From positions 4,034,568 through 4,098,567 of the forward strand of contig JNVV01000001.1 of assembly GCA_000733355.1 (NCBI GenBank): a DNA stretch of 64,000 nucleotides, written 5' to 3'. Below the pieces are notes generated by a model. It worked only from the letters and a program-made list of their open reading frames with translations. It was not told the DNA's origin and did not search any database. Of this stretch, positions 1 through 12,368 are shown in pieces (within the stretch, counting starts at the first letter, position 1; every line of letters begins with the position of its first letter). Position numbers and translations under genes: made by a program. This DNA comes from Falciphora oryzae. Its lineage: Eukaryota > Ascomycota > Sordariomycetes > Magnaporthales > Magnaporthaceae.

Positions 1-40
1 CAGCTTGGCATGAAGCCATTCCATCGTCACCAGCCATGCC

Positions 41-1060
41 ATGGCAAGTACTCCAGCGCATGAGATCTACCCCCAGTACTGCTTCCACAAATCACCCACC
101 ATAACCGCATGGTGCCGCCTGCGCACCTCGGACATCGTGAAGCTCTGGAGCCCCCCCGGCTTCGAGGGCCAGGATTTGTTTTTCTACAATAACCATCCCA
201 TCAAGTGGGTGCGCATAGCCGGCGTCGTCGTCGCCGTCGATGAATACACCGTCGACAAGTCCTCAGTCAGGCGCGTCTACACAGTCGACGACAGTAGCGG
301 CATCAATATTGAGTGTGTCGCACAGTTGGCGGCCAAGCAGCCGCGACAGCTAGCTCTCGACGCTCCCTCGGCGGATTCTGCTACACAACAGCGGCAGGAA
401 CAGCCGCAGCAACAGCAGCAGCCGCAGCAGAAAGACCCCCTCGACCTCGACGTTGGCCAGGTCGTAGAGATCCGGGGCGGCCTGAAACTGTTCCGCACAA
501 GATATGAGGCCCGGCTGCAGATCAATATCGAGAAGGTCAAACCCCTCCCGTCGACGCAGCATGAAGTCGACTTCTGGAAGGAGACGGCGAAGCTCCACGA
601 GGAGACGCTGAGCCGTCCGTGGGTTCTGGAAGAGCGCGTGCTGCGCCGCTGCCGGCGCAAGGCCGAGGAGGACGAGCTGCGGGCCAAGAAGAAGAAGAGA
701 ACGGAAAAGGCCAGTGACCATGTCCCCAATGCTTCGGTTTCTTCGACCCGCGAGGGCGTCAAGAAAGCCTCTGGCAGCAAAGATGGTGATGGCATCTATC
801 ACACGCGCAAACCCGCTGTCCCGGTCGCCGGCAGCGCCGTCCCGCGGATCATCAAAGGCCTGGAGAGGAAGCCAGGAGTTAAACACGCTTCTAGCAGCAG
901 CTTAGGCGATGGCCTCCATCGCAGGCATAATAACCCCGTTGTCGTCCCAGCCGCCGACAGCGCGGTTCCAAAGCTTCTCACAGGCCTGGAGAGAAAGCAG
1001 CGGCACCCGAAAGCGGAACAGGCGGCGAATCTGGAAGGGCGTCCCATGTCGCGCGCTTGA
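41..1060 (+). CDS. STN1: STN1-like CST complex subunit (OB-fold), telomere capping
   Basis: Single-exon 339-aa protein. Residues about 14-180 match the N-terminal OB-fold of Stn1: a GFEGQDLFFYNNHPIKWVRI block, then GVVVAVDEY and RVYTVDDSSG, the signature of fungal Stn1 proteins. A glutamine-rich loop (about residues 115-130) interrupts the OB domain. The family binds single-stranded telomeric DNA together with Ten1 (and Cdc13/Ctc1 where present) and limits telomerase access. Downstream is a basic KKKKR stretch (about residue 217) and a disordered tail. The tail contains a twofold repeat built around SAVPxxxxGLERK (about residues 264-277 and 306-319). No winged-helix C-terminal domain is recognisable, as in many filamentous-fungal Stn1 proteins. 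The ATG at 41 is preferred because it directly precedes the conserved domain; an out-of-frame ATG lies at 35. The promoter is outside the window. Confidence 0.85.
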   Translation: MASTPAHEIYPQYCFHKSPTITAWCRLRTSDIVKLWSPPGFEGQDLFFYNNHPIKWVRIAGVVVAVDEYTVDKSSVRRVYTVDDSSGINIECVAQLAAKQPRQLALDAPSADSATQQRQEQPQQQQQPQQKDPLDLDVGQVVEIRGGLKLFRTRYEARLQINIEKVKPLPSTQHEVDFWKETAKLHEETLSRPWVLEERVLRRCRRKAEEDELRAKKKKRTEKASDHVPNASVSSTREGVKKASGSKDGDGIYHTRKPAVPVAGSAVPRIIKGLERKPGVKHASSSSLGDGLHRRHNNPVVVPAADSAVPKLLTGLERKQRHPKAEQAANLEGRPMSRA

Positions 1061-2510
1061 CCGTTGAGGTCGTGTTTAGGGAGGAGGGCCTGGTTCGGTA
1101 CAGACACTGCAGGGTCAGCAGATATCAGGTCATTGATAATACCTACCTTGACATGTCTTGCGATTATTTTTATGCCAGCCTTCCCCTGCCTATCGTGTCG
1201 TGCCACTCCCTGCCTTGGCTTGTGCTGGCACAAATCCGTCTCCCTTGATTTTTATCTTGCAATCTGCACATTTACAGAGACATCACCCGCCCACTCCAAT
1301 TACTGGGCATTTTTGATTTTCAGAAAAACCAAACGCAGGATTTCCCTCTGCTCTTTTTCATGCTGTCGGGTCAAATTGCAGCATAGGAGATCCCAGTTGG
1401 GCCCTGGTGAGGATTACGTCTCCCCGTGTGGGGCTTCCAAGCCTTATTTCGTCACCGCTTGTGAGAGGTCAACGGAACCACAGCCGACCTTAGTTTTGAG
1501 AATCCAATACTTGAATCCAACAGTTGGAGGTTGTTCTTTCTTGGACGGCTGCTGCTACGCTCAATTTTCAACCACCTGAAGCAATCGCTCACACAATTTC
1601 AAGACCTGTCCCCACGCTTTCAACGACGGGGATTCCTTCCGTCTCGTTGCCATTGGCCCAGCGCCACTCCCGAAGTGGAAAGCCCGCTGTCCCTTCCTTC
1701 TCGTCACGGAGTTGACGACCAGGCCGCTCTCGCCCCTGAATTGAACTGACCACGAATTGGTCACGCATCCCTCCTGCTGTGTTTGGAAGACTGCGAAGAA
1801 AGGGACGGCGAATTTCGGGCTGGAGGAATTCCCAGAACACAAACCTGAACCTCGATCCATCTCCCGTCGTCAGACACTCTCCAACTTTGGTCGTCACCAA
1901 AGCCACACCTAGACCCTCATTCTAATATTCGTCGCCCTAAAGAATCTCCTGTTTTCTTACTCGGTATAAATTTCAATCGCATTCCTTTGCAGCCCCTATC
2001 AGTCTCACACCTCCTAGCCACCCTTGGCATCCCTCCCGTCTTCTAGTTTCCAATCACCTAGCCCTGCTTGGCTTGACTCTGTCTTGGAACCTCTGCATTC
2101 CAGATTCAACAGGTATTGACCTCCCCCGCCTCTGCCATCACCGTTGCCGTCCCAGCCACGGGTCCCACGGCTCGAGCGAGCTTGTGGTGCCGAAACCTTT
2201 GGCCTGGGTAGCTGCCGCTTCATGCCAGCCCGCCGGCAGACATGTTTCAGTGCCTCACCAGGCGACCAGCGACCGCCGAATCCCTCGATATATCTATCAG
2301 CCCTTCGCAGTCATGTCTGTTCCCAGGTCGATGTACGGGGCTGCGCAGCCTCCCTGCTTTTCGAGAGACTCTGCCCCCTTTTTCGTCGTCGAGTGTGCTT
2401 TTAAGTTTGAGCCTCCTAAGCCTCACAACAGCCTCTTCCCCCGCGCTCCCAGATTCGAAACCCCTGTTTTATGTGCCCCAAAGACACTTGGGCTTCATGA
2501 TACTGACAAG
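1061..2510. other. Intergenic region, STN1 to GH81 gene
   Basis: 1.45 kb with no credible gene. The second half is rich in C/T, like a fungal promoter and leader. Open frames here are short and lack family motifs. The open frame of the next gene extends upstream to 2073, but that part (2073-2510) has no conserved sequence and precedes the signal-peptide ATG. Confidence 0.5.
1965..1970 (+). promoter_or_regulatory. TATA-like box upstream of the GH81 gene
   Basis: TATAAA in a C/T-rich context, about 545 bases before the chosen ATG of the glucanase gene. It would imply a long leader. The call rests on the motif and position only. Confidence 0.3.
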
Positions 2511-5500
2511 ATGCTGTGGTACACCGGGCTAATTTTGCTACAGGCGGCTAGCTGCTCGGCTGAACCGGTCCTCAACCACCGAGGCCACCACCGACATCGA
2601 CACCTGGCGCGAGGCACTCCTCCTGAATACACAAGCCCCGATCCGGTCGACTTGCTTTCAAGCACAGCTCCTTCGGCACAACCCTTAGAAACAGTTTTAC
2701 CGGCTCATATCACAACCCTCGGCAAGAGCACCAGGAGCAGCTCTCTTGACACCTCCCTGCCGACATCCACCGTCCCCGTGATAACGAGGCTCGTCGAGGC
2801 CGGAATCGAGCAGATCGCGCTCAATCCCACCCCTGGGCCTCCGCCTGGAGCGTCTGGCACCATCATCACCACCCTGAACACCACCGGCCAGGCCACACAG
2901 CCTCGCCTCCTGCCCCCCGTACTAACAACAGAATCCACCATGGTCTTCTTCTGGAATCAGTCCTCACAACAGCCTGTCAATCGGATCGGATCCGAACCTG
3001 AGCCAGAGTCTGGATCCCCTGAGAGCCAGTCTGACCTTGGATCTCTATCCCTTGACTCTGAGTCCCAGTTTGAAGATGCCGAATCTGAACCTGGGTTCAG
3101 CCCTGTGATATCCTTTACTGCTGAAAGGATGGCAACATCAAACATCTTCGCCCAGCCCATCTCTGGAGGTGCGGCGCCACCGGCCTTTTTCAAGCGGCGC
3201 CAGGATCACCCGGTGCCACGAACCGGCATTGCCTCACCAACTCCGCTCGCCACCAACAAGTTCTACAGCAACCTTTACCTTGGAGGTCTGAGGAGCCCGG
3301 CCTATCTCCACCCTTATGCTGTTCACTGGGTCAAGGGGCAAGGAGTGTCCAAGAGCTGGGGCTTGTCAATCTCGCATGTTGAGGCCTCCCAGAGGGTATT
3401 TGGGCCTAAGGAACCCACGACCGGGGCCTCCAAGTTCTTCATGAACCCCATACACATCGAGTCCATCATTCTCTCGGCCACCGATCTAGGCGGAACAACT
3501 GCCCTGACAATGGCACAGATGACGGCATTCAGCGCCATGGCAGAGCTGCGGCCTAACAGTCGGGCGCTGCCCTCGGTTCGGCTCCCTCTGCTGCAGGGCT
3601 CTGCCTTCATCACCGGAATATATCAGGGCTCTATCCCCGTGATAGGCACTGGCGTTCACTTCAGGAGCATTACTCGTGCTCTAACGGCGCCAAAGCCTGG
3701 GGTTGTCAAGTTCAAGATAGTCCTCGAGAACGGTGTCACGTGGCTGTTGTACGCCAGGAACACGGCTGGCTCTCCCCTGGATCTCCAGATTCGCAACAGT
3801 AAGATGGCGGTATCGAAGAACGCTTTCCACGGCACGATCCAGATCGCCAAAGACCCCGGCCGTAGAGAGGCCATCTACGACCAAGCCTGTGGCGCCTATG
3901 CCACCTCCACCGAGCTGTCAGGGACAGTTAGGGGCACGGTGGGGTCATATACGCTCACGTTCAACAAGCAGGGCATGACGTCCTCGCCGCTGCTCATGTT
4001 CGCGCTACCGCACATGGTCGCGTCGTTTAACAGCGCGACGGCACGGGGCGTTACCTCGCTCCGGCTCCAAACGACAACAAAGGGGATCGCGGTGGGTGTG
4101 CTGGGTGACTCGTGGACCATGGAAGAGAAGAATCTGCCCACGAACATGGGCTTCCTCCCGTGGCTTCCTAGCAAGGGCACACTCGCTATTTCTTCCAAGG
4201 CCAAGGCAGCGATCCTCCCAATCGCTCGGAGTGAGATCGCTCAGGACATGTCGGCACAGTCAAACCTCGACTCCATGTACTTCAGCGGGAAGGTGAGACC
4301 TGTCTTCTTTAGTCAACCCAATATCATCCAGCACTCAAAAGAGGTGTCGGGTGGCTGACACACAAGGGGGCACTCTCGTTTCGCAGGCGCTCGCAAAGTT
4401 CGCCACGATATTGGTCGCTGTCAACGACATGCTAGGAGACAAACAGCTTGCTCAGACCGGGCTTGGGAAGCTCAAGGACGCGTATGCGCGGTTTGCCGAG
4501 AACAGGCAGAAATTTCCACTCTTCTACGAGTCGGCATGGGGCGGCGTGGTTTCGTCGGCCTCGTACGTGACAGGGAACGCGGGTATGGACTTCGGCAACA
4601 CGTACTACAACGACCACCACTTCCACTATGGCTACTTTGTCTACACGGCGGCCGTTATCGCCAAGCTTGACAGGGCCTGGGGCGCTAAGAACCGTGACTT
4701 TGTCAACACGTTGGTGCGTGACTACGCGAACCCGAGCCCGGGAGATAAGTTCTTCCCGGTCTACCGCAACTTTGACTGGTTCCACGGCCACAGTTGGGCC
4801 CACGGTCTTTACGATACGCTGGACGGAAACGTGAGTGCCAATCCCCCCGCAGGTGTGGACGGGCAGTTTGGATGGCCCAGGGATGGGGACGACTTTTCTG
4901 ATAGCCCTTACTCGCGCGCTTCTAGGACCAAGAATCCAGCTCCGAAGACGCCATGTCTGCCTACGCCGTCAAGATGTGGGGATGGGCGATCGGCGACCGT
5001 AACATGGAGGCGAGGTAAGTCTGCCTGCGTCATCTGTGGCAGTGTCTCTTTGAGAAATGACCCGCTGACGATTGACTGCTTGTTTGGGGCAACAGAGGCA
5101 ACCTGCAGCTGGCGACGCTTGCGCGGTCGTTGAGGTACTACTACCTGTACACGAGCGACAACAATGTGCAGCCGGCCAACTTCATCGGCAACAAGGTGGC
5201 GGGGATCCTGTTTGAGAACAAGATCGACCACACGACCTTCTTTGGGAACAACATCGAGTACATACAGGGCATCCACATGATCCCGCTCATGCCGTTCTCG
5301 CCGCTCTGCCGGAGCAATAAGTTTGTGGACGAGGAGTGGCAGGCGTACTTTAGCAAAGGGCGTATCGACTCGGTTGCCGGCGGCTGGAGGGGCATATTGA
5401 TAGGAAACCTGGCCCACATCGACGCTAAGAGGGCATTTGGGTTCTTTTCGTCGAACAGCTTCGATACTAGGCACCTCGACGGCGGCGCGTCGAGGACATG

Positions 5501-5672
5501 GTACATGGCGTACTCTGCCGGTAAGTCATGCTTGTGTTTTGAGGCAGTTTGCTTGCGATGCTCTGCTATCTGCCTACCTACGTCTCTACCTACCCCTCCC
5601 ACCTTACAAAGCCCTCTGCATGTGCTGACTATTGATGATGCGAACTCTACCACAGCTCTTGGCGGGCTGTAG
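2511..5672 (+). CDS. Secreted endo-1,3-beta-glucanase, glycoside hydrolase family 81
   Basis: Five exons read from splice sites: 2511-4292, 4387-4830, 4926-5014, 5096-5520 and 5656-5672, giving 918 aa. All introns are GT-AG and the frame is kept across each. The protein starts with a signal peptide (MLWYTGLILLQAASCSAEP). About 200 residues of Ser/Pro/Thr-rich linker follow. The GH81 domain then begins at NKFYSNLYLGG (encoded near 3253). Family blocks are HPYAVHWVKGQG, NDHHFHYGYFVYTAAV, FDWFHGHSWAHGL, SSSEDAMSAYAVKMWG and MIPLMPFSP. The protein ends YMAYSAALGGL, a usual GH81 C-terminus. The enzyme cuts internal beta-1,3-glucan and acts in wall remodelling, septum separation or autolysis. No GPI signal is visible. 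The last exon is only 17 bases, so automated annotation may miss it. An upstream in-frame ATG-containing stretch from 2073 is rejected as the start. Confidence 0.93.
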
Positions 5673-8600
5673 ACTTTTGGGGAGAGGGTTCGGACTGTGG
5701 CGCAGTCCCCGGGGTCTGATTCGGGTGAGATGGGATGATGAATCCGTCAAGAGATGACATTGCCCGATAGGTGGGTGAGGCACTTTTTCTTTTTTACGAC
5801 ACCAGAAAGATAGATAGATAGCAAGGAGGCGGTGTCATGACAACCTACCTGAACAACTCATGATGCATGCGTGGGGAAGTTCGTCTCCCGCCCCGAGTGC
5901 GGGAAATACATAAAGATGAAGCAGCCTTTTCAGAAGCTTACTCTGGCGGAGGAGTTCATTTCAACCGGGCCTGGTGTCGTCGGTCGTAACCCCCTAAAGC
6001 AGCCCACTCCGGTAGACCTACCCCAAGAACGCCCCGGTTCTTGGCCCTTGAACCAGCCGATCAGAAGAAACACAGCCCGGCTCGGGGCACAAGGGATCAT
6101 CATCATCAGATCGATTATGGCGAGGATAACGGCGGACCCATCAGTCAAGCAAATGCCTAGCACAACAGCCGATACGGTATCGCGCTGTGACAGTGGAGTG
6201 CATGCAGGGGAGCCGGGTCTCGCGCGCGAGTCGACCGCCTGACAGATGGATGTGTCGTTGGGGAGTCGGGTTCGTTGGGGTCGGGGAGGCAACCAAGCTT
6301 TTCTTGCTTCCGCCAAGAGGCTGCCGTCGCTGGAGTGCTTGCTTTTTGTCGTTTGTGAGGCGGACAAAAAAAAAAAAAAAAAAATCCACGCCCCCACTGG
6401 ACTGGGAGACTGGGCGTTGCATCAGTTCACTCTGTCGATCTTGGGGCGGACAACGACCCTTTTTCTAAGTTTTCCGGTTCCCGAGAAGTTCGTGCTCGCT
6501 CCCTTCTTCTCCCTTGCTATTCCACCCCCCGAAAAGAGGCGCCGGTTTCATGCCGTGGCGCCCCCCAACGCTAGTTTGTTTGGTGGCGCTGTGAGATTTG
6601 CTCCATGAAATGAGGCAAGGAACAAGTTCAAAAACACGATCATAGAATAGTCAAAAGAAAAGAAAATACAAAATAGCGCCTTTTTTTCCTCTCTGTCAAC
6701 CTTTCGACGTGGAAACAAGTTTCAAGGGGAGCTCGTGGGTTTGGGTGGGGCGTGTGGGACGCCCAGCAGGGGTCGGAGCTGTTGCCCGTTGACCCATCGA
6801 TCCCTGCTCATATGTAATGTGCGTGCGGCAGCAGCCAGCAGGGAGGAGCACGGTAGCAAAACTCTCCACCACACGTGCGGAGGAAAAGGCCGCTAAAACG
6901 AAACATTTTGGCAGCCGGGGCTTGGCGCAGCTAATGTGTGGTGTTGTTGCAGGTTCGAGCGTGCGGTAGCAGCGACATTTTGATTTGAGGCTTTCTGCGC
7001 TAGCGGAAGCTTGCCTTGCACTGCCACGATTTTGCACGACGATGCAGGCTGGACGTGCCGCTGGTGCGACGTTTTTTCCGTCCGTGCTTCGAATTTTTGC
7101 CTGCTGTTCGCTCCAATCCGCAAAGTTCCTGGTCAAGCGAAACATGGAATTCCTACTTGCCGCATGCCATGGCCCGGGGGTGGGTTTTTCTTGGCCGGCG
7201 TCACGCTTGGCGCGCCGTGGGAATTTTATCTGGCCACCACTCCATCCAATGGGCTTGGGGAGAGAGAGAGGGAGAAGTCGGTGTGCAAAATGCCAACCAA
7301 CAACGAACGGGTGAAGCTGTCCGGACAAAGGAGATGGGAAAACACGGTGTAAAGGGAGAGTCAGGAAGGGAGGGAGCAAGGAAAGCGCCAAGGTGAGGGA
7401 ATTCAAGGGACACCCCGGAACGACCAATATGGAAAGAAAAGATACTCAAAAACCCAATTGCTACCTCCCATGTTCGTTCTGTCTGGCGGGAAAATAGCAC
7501 GTGTCATGGGATTGGCTCGGGGAAGAGGGGGGACCGAGCGGACTGGGTGGCATCCATCCCATGGGACGAACGTCGGGCGACATTTCGACGCCGCGCTTTT
7601 TTTTGCCCGGGGCGACGACGATGATGATTGCCGCGTTGCTAGGGGCAAAGCACATAAGAAAAAAGTCACAAGAAAAGGGCGGTGGTCCGCAATCCAGGGC
7701 CGCTGATTTGTGACATGTGTCCTGCGCCGGCCTCACATACGTGTGCAGACGTGCGTGCATGTTCAACGACTACCATCTATGTAAGCAAAAGCGGTAATAC
7801 GTGCAGAGAGGTATCTGTGAGGGTGTGTACATGTGGTCAGTCCGAGATGCATGGAATCCGGGGCCCAACAACAAACCTCCCTCCTCGATGGGGCAAGCGA
7901 CAGAGCTTGACTGGTGCTTCGTCGTGATGGGAGGCCGCCCGCGCCAAGAGCGTTGGGTGGTCGTCTGGCCAGACGCCGCAAAGCCACGCTTGGCACGCCA
8001 TACAAGGTGGGTTGGTCCCGTCTCCCGAACCAATCCCAGAGGGGCAGCATGGGCGGGTAAAAAAAATTCATTCACTGAGTCTCGCTAATTCAATCCCGTC
8101 CCATCGGATGCGCGCACATTGCTCGTTTCTCTCTCTTTTCGATCTTGTCTCCGTTTGTTCTAAAGCAGGGATAGTGCTTGGGTTTGATGGCAAGGAAGCT
8201 GGAATGCGGGGACCCGGTTCGGGTTCCAGAGATGGTTGCTGGCCGCCGCCCGGTGGTGTGTGTGCTGCTGTGTCGTGGCAAAACAAAAAAGGGGACGGAG
8301 GGAGGTTGCAGGCGGGAAAAAGGAGAAATTTTTGGCTCGTTTCGCGATCAGATTTTCGCTTGTTCCCTCTCCTTCCGCCTTTTTTCGCGAGTCCAAGCAA
8401 CTTTCTCACACACTCTCTTACATACACAGCCACCGCTTCGTTCGAACTCTCTCTTGTCTCTCTTTTCATTTTGCTGTCGGATTGCTCGGGCTCGCGTGTA
8501 CTCTGCATTGTACTTTTGCATTCTGAGAAGGAGCTGCGCTGCTTGTCGGGATAAGNNNNNNNNNNNNNNNNNNNNNNNNNNNNNNNNNNNNNNNNNNNNN

Positions 8601-10036
8601 NNNNNNNNNNNNNNNNNNNNNNNNNNNNNNNNNNNNNNNNNNNNNNNNNNNNNNNNNNNNNNNNNNNNNNNNNNNNNNNNNNNNNNNNNNNNNNNNNNNN
8701 NNNNNNNNNNNNNNNNNNAAAAAGCATTAGAAGCCAATATCCACACCCACCACGCCCACACAAACACCCACACCACAGCGTCGGGTCCCGAATTACCTCA
8801 TAGGTCGGTCCAGGCTGGGATTGGTCGGTCGTCCTCAGAGCTAAGAGATCCAGCCAGACTGGGAAAGCACGACCTCGACCCGGGTCAATAATCAACCACC
8901 AAAAGCTCCGATTCACCCGCTGCCAGTCGTTGGCCTCCCAGTGCCTCCTCTCTCAGGCCTGGAAGCAAGATTTTGCTAGCTCTTGCAGGCGAGATTTCGA
9001 TTCTGGTTCCATTATCGACGGGTCACACTGTCTTGCCTCGGCCTCGGCCATCTTTCTTGTCCCGCCTCAAATTCTTGGGCGTAACTGCGGTCCGCCTTTG
9101 GCCAAGTATTGCCCAGTCGACTCTAGGGCGTCATCGCCATCTGCAAAACAAACTCGCACAAGAACCAAGCCATCCGCCCCCTAACCCCCTCCTCGTCCAA
9201 GAACGCCTCTTTTTTTTTTTTCCCTTGTCGCCCGTCTCTGCTTGTGCAGGGCAGTTACATACCACCTGCCTTGGGTCTGGTTGGCTGAGTGAGAGCGCAA
9301 GGGGTACCTGCCTGCCGGGGCACTCGCTGCACGCGGCAGTTCACCTCAACTCTCTTTGTTCCTCATTGCTGCGTGCGTGGTGTGCGACACCAAAAGCAGG
9401 CACACACCAACACACGCCCACACGCCTCCTCGTCCCTTCACGTCCAGTCCAGTCCACGCCCGGGACTCAACAGCGAGCAACCTAGCTGCTCCTGCCCGCC
9501 GAGTCGACGCTTCGTTTTCACCTCGTCCCTTCTCTGTCCGCCCGGCTCTCCGCCCGGGACCAGCTCGTCCAACGACCGTGTGTGCTGCGCCCGGTAATCA
9601 TTATGGTGGGTAAGTTGTCAACGTCTCCATGCCTCATCAGCCTTTTTTCTGCGACAGCATTAGCATTTGTCTTTTTGTCCGTAACCCGCAAAGGCCGCGC
9701 TGCCGGACTAAGGTTGCGGACGCGGAGAAGGCCAAGCCCATTCGCCGGTCCTCTTATTATCTGCACTTGTCCATCTTCCCTCGACACCGTTTTTTTCAGC
9801 TCCACCTCCCATCTATATGCTCCCCCTTTTTTCTACTTCCCCGCGTGTACAGCACGGCTTGCCACAATTGGCTGCCACCCACACTCCAGAATTAGGTCTT
9901 CTGCTTTGGCTCTAGCTCCTACCCCAAGACACTTCGATCAGCATCCTGCAGTGCGACAGTGACGCATAGGGAGCTACCACTCGCCATAATATACCCGGAC
10001 CCCCCTCCCTAGACATAGCAGTCTCGTGGTGTTGTC
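5673..10036. other. Long intergenic region with assembly gap
   Basis: 4.4 kb without a recognisable gene. It has an A run at 6366-6384, many GA/CT-rich stretches, and a C/T-rich stretch before the next gene that looks like a long leader. A GTAAGT donor-like site at 9610-9615 might mark a leader intron of the exchanger gene, but I could not pair it with certainty. Open frames in both strands here are low-complexity and lack domain motifs. Confidence 0.45.
8556..8718. other. Assembly gap (N run)
   Basis: 163 undetermined bases. Frames that appear to run through it are artefacts of the unknown codons. Confidence 0.99.
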
Positions 10037-12368
10037 ATGACTGTGTCCCATCCCTCCGCCGCTCCCAGAATATGGGTGCCCTGGAAATCTCGGGGCCTTT
10101 CAAATCAACAAAGCCAGTCCTCGCCGCCGGATGCTAACTCTACGGATGCCAACTCGGCGCTCGGCGGACTAGCTGCTGTATCTTTCGCCAAACAGGTCCG
10201 CCAGATGTCAGGCTGGCTGCGGGGAAACGGCCACGCCGTACATGGCGGCCACAACCACCATCACAACAACCACTTGGATTCCGAGAGTGGGCCCGACGAA
10301 ACTACTCCACTCACCGGCCGGATTCGCCGCTCCTCCGGCTCTAGCCAGCGCCGCTCCGCATGGGTGAACTTCTTGTGCGATGTCCACCGCACTCCCGGGG
10401 ATAGCGACGAGAGGCTCCTCGTCAGGGCGGTCGCCAACACGTGGCATGTTATCAAGATCTCGCTTCTGAGCAGTACGTTCTTTTGCCCCCGAGTGCCTGA
10501 TACGGACATGCATAATACACACTTCCCTTCGATTCCGCTCCCGGCCCCCAAGCCCGAGGCTCTGGTTCGAGGTGGCCCGAGCCCATCACCTCAGCATGGG
10601 CCACCCATCCGACGGGTGCGGCTCAAGTCTGTCCATAAGCCCAGCATTGCGTCGAGCCTTGCCGCCTTGCGCGTGGGAGCCTGCCTTCCATGGCGAAACC
10701 AGCCCATTTTCCACTTGGGCCCAAGCGCCAACCACCAGTTGCCTGAGTTGCTAGCTGCGGTCCACTAACACGACGTTACCCTCACAGGTCCTGTTAATAT
10801 TCTAATTTTCTTCGTCCCTGTCGGCCTGGTCGCCGGTATCCTGGGCTGGTCCCCGACATGGATCTTCACGTTGAATTTCCTCGCCATTATCCCATTGGCT
10901 GCCATTCTTTCGTTTGCGACCGAGGAGATATCCGTCAAGCTGGGCGAGACCGTTGGAGGCCTGGTGAATGCAACGTTTGGAAACGCTGTCGAGTTAATCG
11001 TGAGTGCAGCTCCTAACCCCTAACCCCTGAATCGGCATGACTCGAGTCCTCGAGGCTGACACGGCTGGCGCTTTGCCTATCTCACCACACTACAGGTCAG
11101 CGTTATTGCTCTGAGGCAAGGCCAGATCGAGGTCGTCCAGGCCTCTATGTTGGGTTCTATCCTGTCGAACCTCCTTCTGGTCATGGGAATGTGCTTCCTC
11201 CTCGGCGGCGTTGCCAACATGCGAGCCTCCAACGGTGAGGGCCAGGAGCAGGAGTTCTCGTCGGGAACGGCGCAGACCACGTCATCTCTGATGACTCTGT
11301 CTGCCGCCTCTATGATCATCCCCGCAACTGTAAGATTCCGCTTGCCTATTGCTGCATTTCCGAGACTCGTGACATTTTTGCTAACTCCTCTGCTCCAACT
11401 TTTAGCTTTACGGTGTGCTCGATGGCAACGATACGGACCCCGATGAGAAGGAACACTCGATCCTCGTTCTCTCTCGCGGAACATCCATCATCCTCCTCAT
11501 GCTATACTGCCTTTACCTGTGGTTCCAGCTCAACACGCACAAGAACCTGTTCATCTCCAAGGCGGAGACTCAGCGTGCCAACAGCGTCAACGGCTCTGCC
11601 AGCCCCAACGGCATTAACAGCACCACCAGCACCGTTGTCTCGGACGAGGAATCCCAGAGCGGTGAGGACGAGGAAGAGGAGGAGGAACACATGCTCTGGT
11701 GGGCCGCCGCACTGGTTCTGATCATCACCACCGTCGTCATCTCGTTCTGCGCCGACTATCTCGTCGAGAGCATCGAGCCCATTGTCGAGACAGGCATTCT
11801 CAGCCGCGCCTTCATCGGTCTGATCCTGATTCCCATCGTGGGCAATGCCGCCGAGCACGTCACGGCCTGCGTGGTCGCGGTCCGCAACAAGATGGATCTT
11901 GCTCTGGGTGTGGCTGTTAGTGGCTTTCCTCACCTCCAACGAACCTTGCGTTCTGTACCAGAATGGCGGTAAAGCTGACATAAACAACTGCAGATCGGTT
12001 CGAGCATCCAGATCGCACTGCTGGTGACCCCGGCCCTTGTCATCACGGGCTGGCTCATTCTCGACCAGCCCATGAGCCTGCGGTTCGAGACGTTCCAGAC
12101 TGTCGCTTTTGCGCTCTCGGTCCTTGTCGTCACCTTTACTGGTATGGAAATCCACGTCTCCCCCACTGGGCCGTGACGGGTGAAATTCGATCAGAGGCTA
12201 ACAGGTTGAAAAGTGAACGACGGCAAATCAAACTACCTCGAGGGCGCCATGCTTCTCGGTCTCTATATCATCATCGCTCTCGCCTTCTACGCAAGCCCAA
12301 CGAACGGCCTCGACGCCATGCCCGGCTTCCACAAGGCGATTCCCAGCATCGTGGGATCTTCTAGCTAG
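10037..12368 (+). CDS. VCX1: Vacuolar Ca2+/H+ exchanger, CAX/VCX1 family
   Basis: Six exons: 10037-10472, 10788-10999, 11096-11329, 11406-11915, 11994-12141 and 12214-12368, giving 564 aa. All introns are GT-AG. The N-terminus is cytosolic, with a His/Asn-rich run ([11 protein letters not shown]) and an ETTPL motif. Eleven or so hydrophobic segments follow. The two CAX alpha-repeat motifs are present: [13 protein letters not shown], split by the second intron, and [14 protein letters not shown]. Between the halves lies an acidic loop ([11 protein letters not shown], encoded near 11660-11690), the acidic motif of the family. The protein moves Ca2+ (and often Mn2+) into the vacuole in exchange for protons, lowering cytosolic Ca2+ after signalling. 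The start is chosen at 10037 because it leads straight into the conserved N-terminal region. A short upstream ATG at 9603 could be a uORF. Confidence 0.93.

Noticed and set aside
2073..2510. Upstream extension of the GH81 frame
   Set aside because: It has no conserved sequence, and the ATG at 2511 starts a good signal peptide.
8068..8916. Open frames spanning the first N run
   Set aside because: They are continuous only because N codons are not stops; the flanks are low complexity.
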